A stretch of DNA of 64,000 bases, taken from contig NZ_JBGFSJ010000004.1 of the NCBI RefSeq assembly GCF_041365695.1, positions 124,001 through 188,000 of the forward strand. The letters are read 5' to 3'. The position numbers and the translations under genes were made by a program. This document shows, piece by piece, positions 45,907 through 53,652 of the stretch (position 1 is its first letter; the number at the start of each line of letters is the position of its first letter). The notes under the pieces were generated by a model. It was not told the DNA's origin and did not search any database. It saw nothing but the letters and a program-made list of their open reading frames with translations. Source of the DNA: Rhodosalinus sp041365695 (GTDB lineage: Bacteria > Pseudomonadota > Alphaproteobacteria > Rhodobacterales > Rhodobacteraceae).

Positions 45907-45922
45907 TTAACAAAATCTTAAC
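45907..45922 (+). promoter_or_regulatory. candidate CtrA-binding site
   Basis: TTAA (45907-45910), 7 nt, TTAAC (45918-45922) matches the full CtrA consensus TTAA-N7-TTAAC exactly. It is 135 nt upstream of the AT-rich orphan gene and 240 nt upstream of the small membrane-protein gene. Chance occurrence is more likely in AT-rich sequence. Confidence 0.35.
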
Positions 45923-46084
45923 GCAATTTGCCTCGCGTTAGTCCGTGGCATTCGGACAACTTTCCAATTTCCGCTTCGACAGGCTCCTTGAGTCGTATGC
46001 TTCCTCTTCAACTGGTCCAGATACTCCCTCACAGGGGGTATGAGTAAGCCTAATATCACTCCTTAGGTTGCACAAGCCCGCGAC

Positions 46085-46098
46085 CTGACCCAGATCAA
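46085..46098 (+). promoter_or_regulatory. candidate FNR/Dnr-type site (FnrL box)
   Basis: CTGAC-CCAG-ATCAA resembles TTGAT-N4-ATCAA with a perfect right half and three of five matches on the left. Its centre lies about 41.5 nt upstream of a start predicted from CTACCA (46121-46126). This is the class II activator position. Confidence 0.45.
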
Positions 46099-46161
46099 GG
46101 CCGGCTCGCGCCTCCGTCAGCTACCAACGCTTCGGAAACGCCATAGCCGAAGGACGCACAC

Positions 46162-46353
46162 ATGCTGGCCCTCACCCTGATGCTTCACATCTTCATCGGC
46201 GCCACCGTGGCGGGCGCCGCGATCATCGCCGTGCTGGTGGCCGGGTTCGGCACCACCTGGCCCATCGTCATCGCCGGGATCGCGGGCTTCGTGCTCTCCT
46301 TCCCGGTCTCCTGGCTGGTGGCCAAGCAGCTCTACGAGCGCGACGAGGGCTGA
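46162..46353 (+). CDS. small membrane protein, two helices
   Basis: The 63-residue protein has two transmembrane helices (about 3-27 and 32-52) and an acidic tail (YERDEG). Similar short proteins in Rhodobacteraceae are often labelled CTP synthetase, which this cannot be. Function is unknown. It sits behind an FNR-like site and is followed after 9 nt by cobB, so the two are probably co-transcribed. Confidence 0.75.
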   Translation: MLALTLMLHIFIGATVAGAAIIAVLVAGFGTTWPIVIAGIAGFVLSFPVSWLVAKQLYERDEG

Positions 46354-46362
46354 GCGCCGCCC

Positions 46363-47061
46363 GTGCCGCGCGTCGTCGTCCTCACCGGGGCCGGGATCTC
46401 GGCCGAGTCCGGGCTCGGCACCTTCCGCGACGCGGGCGGGCTCTGGGCGCAGCACCGGATCGAGGACGTGGCCACGCCCGAGCGCTTCGCCCGCGACCCG
46501 GCCCGCGTGCACGCCTTCTACAACGCCCGCCGCGCCCAGGCCCGCGCCGCGCGGCCGAACCCCGCGCACCTGGCGCTGGCCCGGCTGGAGGCGGCGCTCG
46601 GGGCGGCGTTCCTGCTGGTCACGCAGAACGTGGACGGGCTTCACGAGGCGGCGGGCGCGCGCAACCCGCGCCACATGCACGGCGCGCTCGACCGGGCGCT
46701 CTGCGCCGCCTGCGCCCATGACTGGGACGCGCCCGAGGCGATGGCGCCCGAGGATCCCTGCCCCGCCTGCGGCGCGCCGGCCACGCGGCCCGACGTCGTC
46801 TGGTTCGGCGAGATCCCCCACCACATGGACGAGATCGGCCGCGCGCTCGCCGCCTGCGATCTCTTCGTCTCCATCGGCACCTCCGGAGAGGTCTACCCGG
46901 CCGCGGGCTTCGTGCAGGAGGCGGCGCTCAATGGCGCGCGCACGCTGGAGCTGAACCTGGAGCCCTCGGCAGGCTCGGCCTTCTTCGACGAGGCGCGGCA
47001 CGGACCCGCCTCGCGGATCGTGCCGGCCTGGGTGGAGGAGGTGCTGGCGGCCGGGGGCTGA
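46363..47061 (+). CDS. cobB: NAD-dependent protein deacylase (sirtuin)
   Basis: This 232-residue class III sirtuin has LTGAGISAESGLGTFRDAGGLW (NAD loop), TQNVDGLHEAAG, the catalytic histidine in MHG, a four-cysteine zinc site (CAACA and CPACG) and GTSGEVYPAAGF. It removes acyl groups from lysines, controlling for example acetyl-CoA synthetase. Residues Y and R of YNARRAQ resemble the class III Y-x-x-R desuccinylase motif. GTG 46363 has GAGGG upstream. Confidence 0.93.
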   Translation: MPRVVVLTGAGISAESGLGTFRDAGGLWAQHRIEDVATPERFARDPARVHAFYNARRAQARAARPNPAHLALARLEAALGAAFLLVTQNVDGLHEAAGARNPRHMHGALDRALCAACAHDWDAPEAMAPEDPCPACGAPATRPDVVWFGEIPHHMDEIGRALAACDLFVSIGTSGEVYPAAGFVQEAALNGARTLELNLEPSAGSAFFDEARHGPASRIVPAWVEEVLAAGG

Positions 47062-47078
47062 GCCCCGGCCGGCCGTCA

Positions 47079-47576
47079 TCAGTTGGTGGTCTGGCCCATG
47101 CCGTGGCCCGCGCCGTGCCCCATGCCGTGGCGCGGCTTGCGCTCGAGGTCCACCGGCACCTCGACGGTCACCTCGCCCGCCTCCTCGAACTCGAGGGTGA
47201 GGGTGACGCTGTCGCCCTGCTCCATCGGCCCGGAGAGGCCGAGGAACATGACGTGGTGCCCGCCACGCGCCATCATCAGCGTGCCGCCCGCGGGGATCGC
47301 GAAGCCTTCCTCCACGTGGATCATGCGCATCACGCCCATCTCGTCTTCCTCGTGGGTGTGAAGCTCGGTCCTTTCGGCCACGTCGGAGGACGCGCCGATC
47401 AGCCGGTCATCGGTGTCCGAGCGGTTCTCGATCACCATGAAGGCGGCGCCGGAATTGGCCATCATGCCCGAACTCCGGGCGTAGGGGTCGGTCACCGCGA
47501 TGCTGTCCTGGGCGGCGGCGGGAAGGGCCGTGGCCAGCGCGCAGGCGGCGGCCAGAAGGGTCGTCCTGAAGGTCAT
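47079..47576 (-). CDS. periplasmic copper chaperone PCu(A)C
   Basis: The 165-residue protein has a signal peptide (cleavage near AAAQD) and the PCuAC copper site with HTHEEDEMGVMRM and HHVMFLGL. A His/Met/Gly-rich tail (HGMGHGAGHGMG) is probably an extra metal site. PCuAC delivers Cu(I) to the CuA or CuB sites of cytochrome oxidase together with Sco/SenC. Its upstream neighbour is a DUF2946 gene 45 nt away. Confidence 0.93.
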   Translation of the reverse strand: MTFRTTLLAAACALATALPAAAQDSIAVTDPYARSSGMMANSGAAFMVIENRSDTDDRLIGASSDVAERTELHTHEEDEMGVMRMIHVEEGFAIPAGGTLMMARGGHHVMFLGLSGPMEQGDSVTLTLEFEEAGEVTVEVPVDLERKPRHGMGHGAGHGMGQTTN

Positions 47577-47621
47577 GTCTGTCTCTTTTCGGTCTCGGTG
47601 CGTGTTTCCTGGTGCTCTCGA

Positions 47622-47975
47622 TCACGCCGCGCGGGGCGGATCGCGGGCCGAGACCGGAGAGTGCCGCGCCGCGACGGGCGCGGGCACGGCCGTCCGGGCG
47701 AACCGAACCGTCAGAAGATCGGGCGCCCGCGCGCGCGCCCGCGGCGCGGCCGGCGCCGCCGCGATCAGGGAGAGCGCGCAGTCAGGACAGATATGGGCGG
47801 GCCCTTCCGGGTTTCCCTCGGCATCGACGGCCACGGTGACGAGCCCCGCGCCGGTGCAGATCACCATCTCCCCCGCGGCCGACGACTGCCCGCGCGCAAG
47901 CGCCATCGCCTGTGCCGTCAGAACGACGCAGAGGGCCAGAAGAAGGGCTGCCAGGGGACGCAGGCGGTCGCTCAT
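47622..47975 (-). CDS. DUF2946-family small exported protein
   Basis: This 117-residue protein has an N-terminal hydrophobic helix (about 5-27) and the family's cysteine pattern ICTG near residue 40 and HICPDCALS near 63-70. It is uncharacterised but commonly found with copper genes. The cysteines and pairing with PCuAC suggest metal binding (inference). ATG 47975 is preferred over GTG 47993; the SD is weak. Confidence 0.8.
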   Translation of the reverse strand: MSDRLRPLAALLLALCVVLTAQAMALARGQSSAAGEMVICTGAGLVTVAVDAEGNPEGPAHICPDCALSLIAAAPAAPRARARAPDLLTVRFARTAVPAPVAARHSPVSARDPPRAA

Positions 47976-48028
47976 CGGCCGGCATCTACACACATTCGCC
48001 CGCCGCCGGCAACTGCGTCAAACGCGAC

Positions 48029-48058
48029 GCGGCCCCGCCCGTTTCCGGGCAGGGCCGC
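48029..48058 (-). terminator. terminator of rpmB
   Basis: A 13-bp stem (one G-U pair) with a GAAA tetraloop, arms 48058-48046 and 48041-48029 on the minus strand. It begins 23 nt after the rpmB stop and is followed by GTCGCGTTT. It is the strongest hairpin in the window and separates rpmB from the copper genes. Confidence 0.75.
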
Positions 48059-48081
48059 CTGCGAGGGATGCGCCGTGGCGT

Positions 48082-48372
48082 TCAGGCCTTTTCGGCCAGC
48101 GCCTTCTCGACGTCGCGCTTGATCTTCAGCGCGTTGGCCGACAGGTCGGCCTCGCGCGCCTTCATCAGATAGGCGTCGATCCCGCCACGATGATCCACGG
48201 TGCGCAGCGCCGCGGCGGAGATGCGCATCTTCACCGGGCGGCCCAGCGCCTCGGACTGCAGCGAGACGTCGTTCAGGTTCGGCAGGAACCGGCGCTTCGT
48301 CTTGTTGTTGGCGTGGCTGACATTGTTGCCGACCATCGGCCCTTTTCCGGTCAATTCGCAACGGCGCGACAT
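48082..48372 (-). CDS. rpmB: 50S ribosomal protein L28
   Basis: The 96-residue protein opens MSRRCELTGKGPMVGNNVSHANNKTKRRFLPNL, the L28 signature, and ends with a lysine/alanine-rich tail. ATG 48372 follows GAGGAT. It is monocistronic, with its own promoter and terminator. Confidence 0.97.
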   Translation of the reverse strand: MSRRCELTGKGPMVGNNVSHANNKTKRRFLPNLNDVSLQSEALGRPVKMRISAAALRTVDHRGGIDAYLMKAREADLSANALKIKRDVEKALAEKA

Positions 48373-48445
48373 GGCATCCTCGTGCATTAAACGAAATGGG
48401 GCGCCACCCTGCCCAGCGCGGGGGCGCCCGAAAACTGATTGGCGC

Positions 48446-48474
48446 GTTGAACATCAGCGGGGGCGGGGTGTCAA
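48446..48474 (-). promoter_or_regulatory. predicted promoter of rpmB
   Basis: Minus strand TTGACA (48474-48469), 17 nt, TTCAAC (48451-48446), leaving a leader of about 67 nt before the ATG. Confidence 0.5.
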
Positions 48475-48524
48475 GGCGGAATCACCACCGGCCCGGCATG
48501 GCGGGCGCGGCGCCGGCCCGCCGC

Positions 48525-49496
48525 TCAGAACTCGTCGAGCAGGCGCGCCGCCGCGCCTTCGGGCGTGGCCTCGCCCGCGCGGACCTTGCGGGTCATCTCC
48601 TCCATCCGGGCGCGCATGCCGGGTTCGGATGCGAGGCGCGCCAGCAGGCCCTCGCGCACCTCGGCAGCGAACCATTCCGACGCCTGTTCGGCGCGGCGAC
48701 GATCGAAGTGCCCGGCCTCCCGCCGCCAGCGCGCGAGCGCCTGCATCTCTTCCCAGGCGGCCACGAGCCCGGTGCCTTCATGGGCCGACACGGTCAGCGC
48801 CTTTGGGAAGCCCTCGGGGTCCTGCGGGCGCTTGCGCAGGAGCCGCAGCGCGCCCGCGTAATCCGCGCAGGTCCGGGTGGCCGCGGCCTTCAGTTCCCTG
48901 TCGGCCTTGTTGACGAGAATCAGGTCCGCGATCTCCATGATGCCGCGCTTCACCCCCTGCAACTCGTCGCCGCCCGCCGGGGCGAGGAGCAGCACGAAAA
49001 GGTCGGTCATCTCGGCCACCACGGTCTCGGACTGGCCCACGCCCACCGTCTCGACCAGCACCACGTCGAAGCCCGCCGCCTCGCAGAGCGCCACCGCCTC
49101 GCGCGTGCGACGGGCGACGCCGCCAAGCTGCGACTGCGCCGGCGACGGGCGGATGAAGGCGCGGGGCTCCCGCGAAAGCCGCTCCATCCGCGTCTTGTCG
49201 CCCAGGATGGACCCCCCCGAGCGGGCGCTGGAGGGGTCGACCGCCAGCACGGCGACGCGCAGCCCCTGTTCGGTCAGCATGAGGCCGAACGCCTCGATGA
49301 AACTCGACTTGCCGACGCCGGGCGTGCCCGAAAGCCCGATGCGCAGCGCCTGCCGGCCGTCGCGCCGGAGCGCCTCCAGCAGGGCGACGGCGTCGGACCG
49401 GTGATCCGCGCGGCGGCTCTCGATCAGCGTGATCGCGCGGGCGAGCGCCCGCCGGTCTCCGGCGGCGACGTCGCGGGCGAGGGTCTCGATGTCCAT
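48525..49496 (-). CDS. meaB: MeaB/ArgK-family G-protein chaperone of methylmalonyl-CoA mutase
   Basis: This 323-residue GTPase has P-loop GLSGTPGVGKSSF near residue 54, AVDPSSARSGGSILGDKTRM, VETVGVGQSE (G3-like) and NKAD (G4). MeaB protects and reloads adenosylcobalamin mutases. No mutase gene is in this window. It diverges from hrpB across 109 nt. Confidence 0.94.
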   Translation of the reverse strand: MDIETLARDVAAGDRRALARAITLIESRRADHRSDAVALLEALRRDGRQALRIGLSGTPGVGKSSFIEAFGLMLTEQGLRVAVLAVDPSSARSGGSILGDKTRMERLSREPRAFIRPSPAQSQLGGVARRTREAVALCEAAGFDVVLVETVGVGQSETVVAEMTDLFVLLLAPAGGDELQGVKRGIMEIADLILVNKADRELKAAATRTCADYAGALRLLRKRPQDPEGFPKALTVSAHEGTGLVAAWEEMQALARWRREAGHFDRRRAEQASEWFAAEVREGLLARLASEPGMRARMEEMTRKVRAGEATPEGAAARLLDEF

Positions 49497-49570
49497 GATG
49501 GGCTCCGCTGCTGTCCCGGACGCGCACTTGACCGCAGCGCGCGCGGCGTGTCCAGCCCGTCACCGTGCGG

Positions 49571-49599
49571 TGGACGCGCGGAGTTCCCTGACCGATAAC
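49571..49599 (+). promoter_or_regulatory. predicted promoter of hrpB, possibly leaderless
   Basis: TGGACG (49571-49576), 17 nt, GATAAC (49594-49599). The expected transcription start coincides with the ATG at 49606. No clear ribosome site precedes it. Confidence 0.4.
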
Positions 49600-49605
49600 C
49601 GGGCC

Positions 49606-52077
49606 ATGCCAACGCTCCCCGCCCCTCGCGATCCGCTGCCCATCGACGCCGCGCTGCCAGAGCTTCTGGAGGCGCTCCGCAAGCGCGGCCGCGCCGTGCT
49701 GGAAGCGCCGCCCGGCGCGGGCAAGACCACCCGCGTGCCGCTGGCGATGCTGGAGGCCGGCATCCCCCGGGCGGGGCGCATCGTCATGCTGGAGCCCCGC
49801 CGCCTGGCCGCGCGCGCCGCGGCGGAGCGGATGGCCGAGACGCTGGACGAACGGCCCGGCCAGACCGTGGGGTACCGCATCCGCGGAGACACGAAGGTTT
49901 CCGCCGCCACCCGCGTGGAGGTGGTCACGGAAGGTGTGCTGACACGGATGATCCAGTCCGACCCCGGGCTCGAGGGCGTGGGCGCGGTGATCTTCGACGA
50001 GTTCCACGAACGCTCGCTCAACGCGGACCTGGGCCTCGCGCTCTGCCTCGAGATCGCGGGCGCGCTGCGCGAGGACCTCGTGCTTCTCGCCATGTCCGCC
50101 ACGCTCGACGCCGCGCCGGTCGCCGCGCTGATCGAGGCGCCCGCCCTCCGGTCCGAGGGCCGCGGCTTCCCGGTGGAGACGCGCTGGCTCGAGGCGCCGG
50201 TGCCGAAAGGCCGGCGGCTCGAGGAGGCGACGGCCGACCTCGTCGCCCGGGCCGTCGGCGAGACCGAGGGCGGCGTTCTGGTTTTCCTGCCGGGCGAGGG
50301 AGAGATCCGCCGCACCGAGGCGCTGCTGCGCGGCCGGCTGCCCGCGGACTGCGTGCTGCGGCCGCTTTTCGGCGCGATGCCGTTCTCCGCCCAGCGCGCC
50401 GCCATCCGCCCCGAGACCGGGGGCCGGAAGATCGTGCTCGCCACGTCGATCGCCGAGACCTCGCTCACGATCGAGGACATCCGCGTCGTGGTGGACGCGG
50501 GCCGGGCGCGCCGGGCGCGCTTCGATCCGGGGTCGGGCATGTCGCGGCTCGTGACCGAGCGGGTGACCCGCGCCGAGGCCGCCCAGCGCGCCGGACGCGC
50601 GGGCCGGGTCGCGCCGGGCGTGGCCTACCGGCTCTGGACGAAGGGCGAGGAGGGCGCGCTCGCCGCGCACCCGCCGGCCGAGATCGAGGCCGCCGACCTC
50701 GCCGGCCTCGCCCTCGAGCTGAAGCTCTGGGGCGCGGACCCTGCCGCGCTCCCGTTTCTCACGCCGCCGCCCGAGGGCGCCCACGCCGAGGCGCTGGCGC
50801 TTCTGGGCATGCTGGGCGCGCTCGATGATCGGGGCGCGATCACCGCGCATGGCCGCCGCCTCGCGCATCTGCCGCTGCACCCTCGGCTCGGGCACATGCT
50901 GGCGGTGGCCGGGCCGGGGGCGGCGACCCTCGCCGCGCTCCTGGCCGAGCGCGACCCCCTGCCCCGCGCCGCCCCAGTGGACCTCGCGCTGCGCCTGGAG
51001 GCCGTCGCCGATCCACGCCGTTTCGCGGAGCGCCGTCCCTGGACGCCGAACCGCGCCGCGGTGGACCGCATCCGCACCGAGGCGGCGCGGCTTGCGAAAG
51101 CCGCAGGCGATCCCGCGGACGAGGCGCTTTCGACCGCCGCCATGGCCGCGCTGGCCTACCCCGACCGGATCGGGCTTCGGCGCAGGGGCGCGGCGCCGCG
51201 CTTCCTTCTGTCGGGCGGCAAGGGCGCGGTCATGGCCGAGGAGGATCCGCTCGCCGCGCAGCGTCTGATCGTCGTCACCGACCTCGACGGCGATCCGCGC
51301 GAGGCGCGCATCCGGCAGGCCATTCCCATCGCGGAGTCCGAACTGCGCCAGCTCTTTGCCGACCGCATCCGATGGCAGAATGTCTGCGACTGGTCGCGGC
51401 GCGACCGTCGCGTGCTCGCGCGTCAGCAGGAGCGGCTCGGCGCGATCGCCCTCGACGACCGGCTGTGGCGCGATGCGCCGCAGGAGGACGTGGCGCGCGC
51501 GATGCTCGACGGCGTGCGCGAGCTCGGCCTGCCGTTTTCGGACGCGGCGCGGCGGTTCCAGGCCCGGGTCGCGCTCGGCCGAGACGCGGGGCTCGACCTG
51601 CCCGACCTTTCCGACGCCGCGCTGATGGCCACGCTTGAGGCCTGGCTGCTGCCCCATCTCGGCGACATCCGCACCGCGGAGGCATGGCGCGGCTTCGACC
51701 TGCTGCCCGCGCTGCGGGCCCGGCTCGACTGGGCGCAGGGCCAGGCGCTCGACCGCGAGGTGCCGGGGGCCTTCACCACGCCGCTCGGGCGCAAGGTGCC
51801 CATAGACTATTCCGGCGAGGCGCCGGAAATCGCGCTGCGCCTGCAGGAAATGTTCGGCCAGACCGCCCATCCCACGGTCGCCGGCCGGCCGCTTCGCGTG
51901 ACGCTCCTGTCCCCCGCCGGCCGGCCGGTTCAGACGACCATGGACCTGCCAGGTTTCTGGACCACCTCCTATGCCGAGGTTCGAAAGGAGATGCGCGGGC
52001 GCTACCCCAAACACCCCTGGCCCGAGGATCCCAGGGTGGCAGATCCGACCCTGCGCGCCAAACGCCGAAAAACGTAG
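49606..52077 (+). CDS. hrpB: ATP-dependent RNA helicase HrpB (DEAH-type)
   Basis: The 823-residue helicase has Walker A APPGAGKTT (about 35-43), DEFH at about 131-134 in IFDEFHERS, SAT, the SF2 motif TSIAETSLTIEDI, motif VI QRAGRAGRVAPG, then HA2 and the HrpB C-terminal domain (KHPWPEDP near the end). The bacterial HrpB role is poorly defined. The start is the ATG at 49606. Confidence 0.95.
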   Translation: MPTLPAPRDPLPIDAALPELLEALRKRGRAVLEAPPGAGKTTRVPLAMLEAGIPRAGRIVMLEPRRLAARAAAERMAETLDERPGQTVGYRIRGDTKVSAATRVEVVTEGVLTRMIQSDPGLEGVGAVIFDEFHERSLNADLGLALCLEIAGALREDLVLLAMSATLDAAPVAALIEAPALRSEGRGFPVETRWLEAPVPKGRRLEEATADLVARAVGETEGGVLVFLPGEGEIRRTEALLRGRLPADCVLRPLFGAMPFSAQRAAIRPETGGRKIVLATSIAETSLTIEDIRVVVDAGRARRARFDPGSGMSRLVTERVTRAEAAQRAGRAGRVAPGVAYRLWTKGEEGALAAHPPAEIEAADLAGLALELKLWGADPAALPFLTPPPEGAHAEALALLGMLGALDDRGAITAHGRRLAHLPLHPRLGHMLAVAGPGAATLAALLAERDPLPRAAPVDLALRLEAVADPRRFAERRPWTPNRAAVDRIRTEAARLAKAAGDPADEALSTAAMAALAYPDRIGLRRRGAAPRFLLSGGKGAVMAEEDPLAAQRLIVVTDLDGDPREARIRQAIPIAESELRQLFADRIRWQNVCDWSRRDRRVLARQQERLGAIALDDRLWRDAPQEDVARAMLDGVRELGLPFSDAARRFQARVALGRDAGLDLPDLSDAALMATLEAWLLPHLGDIRTAEAWRGFDLLPALRARLDWAQGQALDREVPGAFTTPLGRKVPIDYSGEAPEIALRLQEMFGQTAHPTVAGRPLRVTLLSPAGRPVQTTMDLPGFWTTSYAEVRKEMRGRYPKHPWPEDPRVADPTLRAKRRKT

Positions 52078-52081
52078 GCCA

Positions 52082-52109
52082 TTTACAAAACCGTCACACA
52101 ACGTATATA
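52082..52109 (+). promoter_or_regulatory. predicted promoter of the Nudix gene
   Basis: TTTACA (52082-52087), 16 nt, TATATA (52104-52109) in a locally AT-rich gap, about 55 nt leader before ATG 52172. Confidence 0.5.
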
Positions 52110-52171
52110 CATAACGATGAACCGTGGCGTGGATATGCCCGCGGACGATAAAAGAGCAGGATCGACATCGC

Positions 52172-52636
52172 ATGACCCTTGTTCCGGGCCAGAACTGGAC
52201 AGGATACTCGGACGCCGCGGCGGACGGGATGCTGCATCGCCAGGTCGCGGCGCTGTGCCACCGGAACGGCGGCGCGGAGCGCGAGGTGCTGCTCGTGACC
52301 AGCCGTGACACGAAGCGCTGGATCCTGCCGAAGGGCTGGCCGGTCGAGGGCTGCGACGCCGCCGAAAGCGCGCTTCAGGAAGCCTGGGAAGAGGCCGGGG
52401 TCATCCCCGAACCGTCCGCGCCCGTGGCCCCCGTCGGAATCTATCACTACCTCAAGCGCAAGCGCGTCTGGCCGCACCCTTTCTGGATCGAGGCGCAGGT
52501 CTTCGCCGTATCGGTGGCCTCCCTGGCGAACCGCTTTCCCGAAGCGGGCCAGCGGGACCGCCGCTGGGTTCCGACCGGGGTTGCCGCGCGCATGGTGGGC
52601 GAACCCGGCCTCAGGGAACTGATCGCCCGGTTCTGA
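52172..52636 (+). CDS. Nudix hydrolase, diphosphoinositol-polyphosphate-phosphohydrolase-like
   Basis: This 154-residue Nudix protein has WILPKGWPVEGCDAAESALQEAWEEAGV. Compared with the Nudix box G-x5-E-x7-R-E, the first glutamate is cysteine and the arginine is glutamine. The core EAWEEAG metal ligands are kept. The KGWP subclass is common in alphaproteobacteria and resembles DIPP enzymes. Substrate unknown. ATG 52172 is preferred over GTG 52124, with a modest SD. Confidence 0.87.
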   Translation: MTLVPGQNWTGYSDAAADGMLHRQVAALCHRNGGAEREVLLVTSRDTKRWILPKGWPVEGCDAAESALQEAWEEAGVIPEPSAPVAPVGIYHYLKRKRVWPHPFWIEAQVFAVSVASLANRFPEAGQRDRRWVPTGVAARMVGEPGLRELIARF

Positions 52637-52657
52637 GGCGCGCCGGCCGGGCGGCCG

Positions 52658-53563
52658 CTACGTGCCCAGGCACCAGCGCATGATCGCTTTTTGCGCGTGC
52701 AGCCGGTTCTCCGCCTCGTCGAAGATCACCGAGTGCGGGCCGTCCATGACCTCCGAGGTCGCCTCGTCGTCGCGGTGCGCGGGCAGGCAATGCATGAAAA
52801 GCGCGTCGGGCTTGGCGCGCGCCATCAGCGCGGCGTTGACCTGGTAGGGCCGAAGCTGGTTGTGCCGCCGCTCGCGGGCCGATTGCGGATCGTGCATCGA
52901 GACCCAGGTGTCGGTCACGATCAGGTCGGCGTCGGCCGCGGCCTCCTGGGGATCGCGCACTGTCGTGTAGAGGCCATCGAGCGACGGATCGGGGTCGAGC
53001 GTGGCGGGCCCCGTGAACACGAGATCGAAGCCGAACTGGCGCGCGGCATGCGCGAAACTGGCGAAGACGTTGTTGCCGTCTCCCGACCAGACCACCTTGC
53101 GTCCCGCGATCGGGCCGCGATGCTCTTCGTAGGTCATCACGTCGGCCATGATCTGGCAGGGATGGCTGCTGTTCGTCAGCCCGTTGATCACCGGGATCGT
53201 CGCGTGTTCGGCCATCTCGCGCAGCACCGCCTCTTCGAAGGTGCGGATCATGATGAGATCGACGTAGCGGCTCATCACCCGCGCGGTGTCGGCAATCGTC
53301 TCGCCATGGCCGAGCTGCATGTCGGCGCCCGAAAGCACCAGCGTCTCGCCGCCCATCTGCCGCACGCCCACGTCGAAGGAGACGCGGGTGCGCGTGGACG
53401 GCTTCTCGAAGATGAGGGCGACCATGCGCCCGGCGAGCGGTTGCTCGTCGTCGGGCGCGCCCCTGGGGCGGCCGGCACGCGCGCCCTTCATGCGGCGTGC
53501 ATCGTCGATCATCTGCCGCAACGCGTCGGGATCCGTGGTGTGGATGTCGAGGAAATGCGTCAT
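52658..53563 (-). CDS. argF: ornithine carbamoyltransferase
   Basis: The 301-residue enzyme makes citrulline from ornithine and carbamoyl phosphate. It has the carbamoyl-phosphate motif EKPSTRTRVSFD, SSHPCQIMADVMT and the HCLPAHR catalytic loop. ATG 53563 gives MTHFLDIHTTDPD. It follows argD by 89 nt. Confidence 0.96.
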   Translation of the reverse strand: MTHFLDIHTTDPDALRQMIDDARRMKGARAGRPRGAPDDEQPLAGRMVALIFEKPSTRTRVSFDVGVRQMGGETLVLSGADMQLGHGETIADTARVMSRYVDLIMIRTFEEAVLREMAEHATIPVINGLTNSSHPCQIMADVMTYEEHRGPIAGRKVVWSGDGNNVFASFAHAARQFGFDLVFTGPATLDPDPSLDGLYTTVRDPQEAAADADLIVTDTWVSMHDPQSARERRHNQLRPYQVNAALMARAKPDALFMHCLPAHRDDEATSEVMDGPHSVIFDEAENRLHAQKAIMRWCLGT

Positions 53564-53652
53564 GGATCTGCGTCCGTGGCTGGCGGGGTCGGGGCGCTGC
53601 CCCATCGGCTGCGCCGATGTCCCCGGGATATTGCGACAGGGAGACTTCGGCG

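Larger units (their letters stand above)
45773..46161. other. 389-nt intergenic region with CtrA-like and FNR-like sites
   Basis: No gene is visible. The left two thirds are AT-rich like the adjacent orphan gene; from about 46070 composition returns to normal. It holds a TTAA-N7-TTAAC site at 45907, an inverted repeat TAACGC/GCGTTA (45919-45924 and 45935-45940) and an FNR-like box at 46085. Confidence 0.6.

Noticed and set aside
48778..52311. Very long open frame on the minus strand covering meaB and antisense to hrpB
   Set aside because: It is a by-product of GC-rich codon bias: the antisense frame is Arg/Gly/His-rich with no domain, while hrpB and meaB show full motif sets in their own frames.
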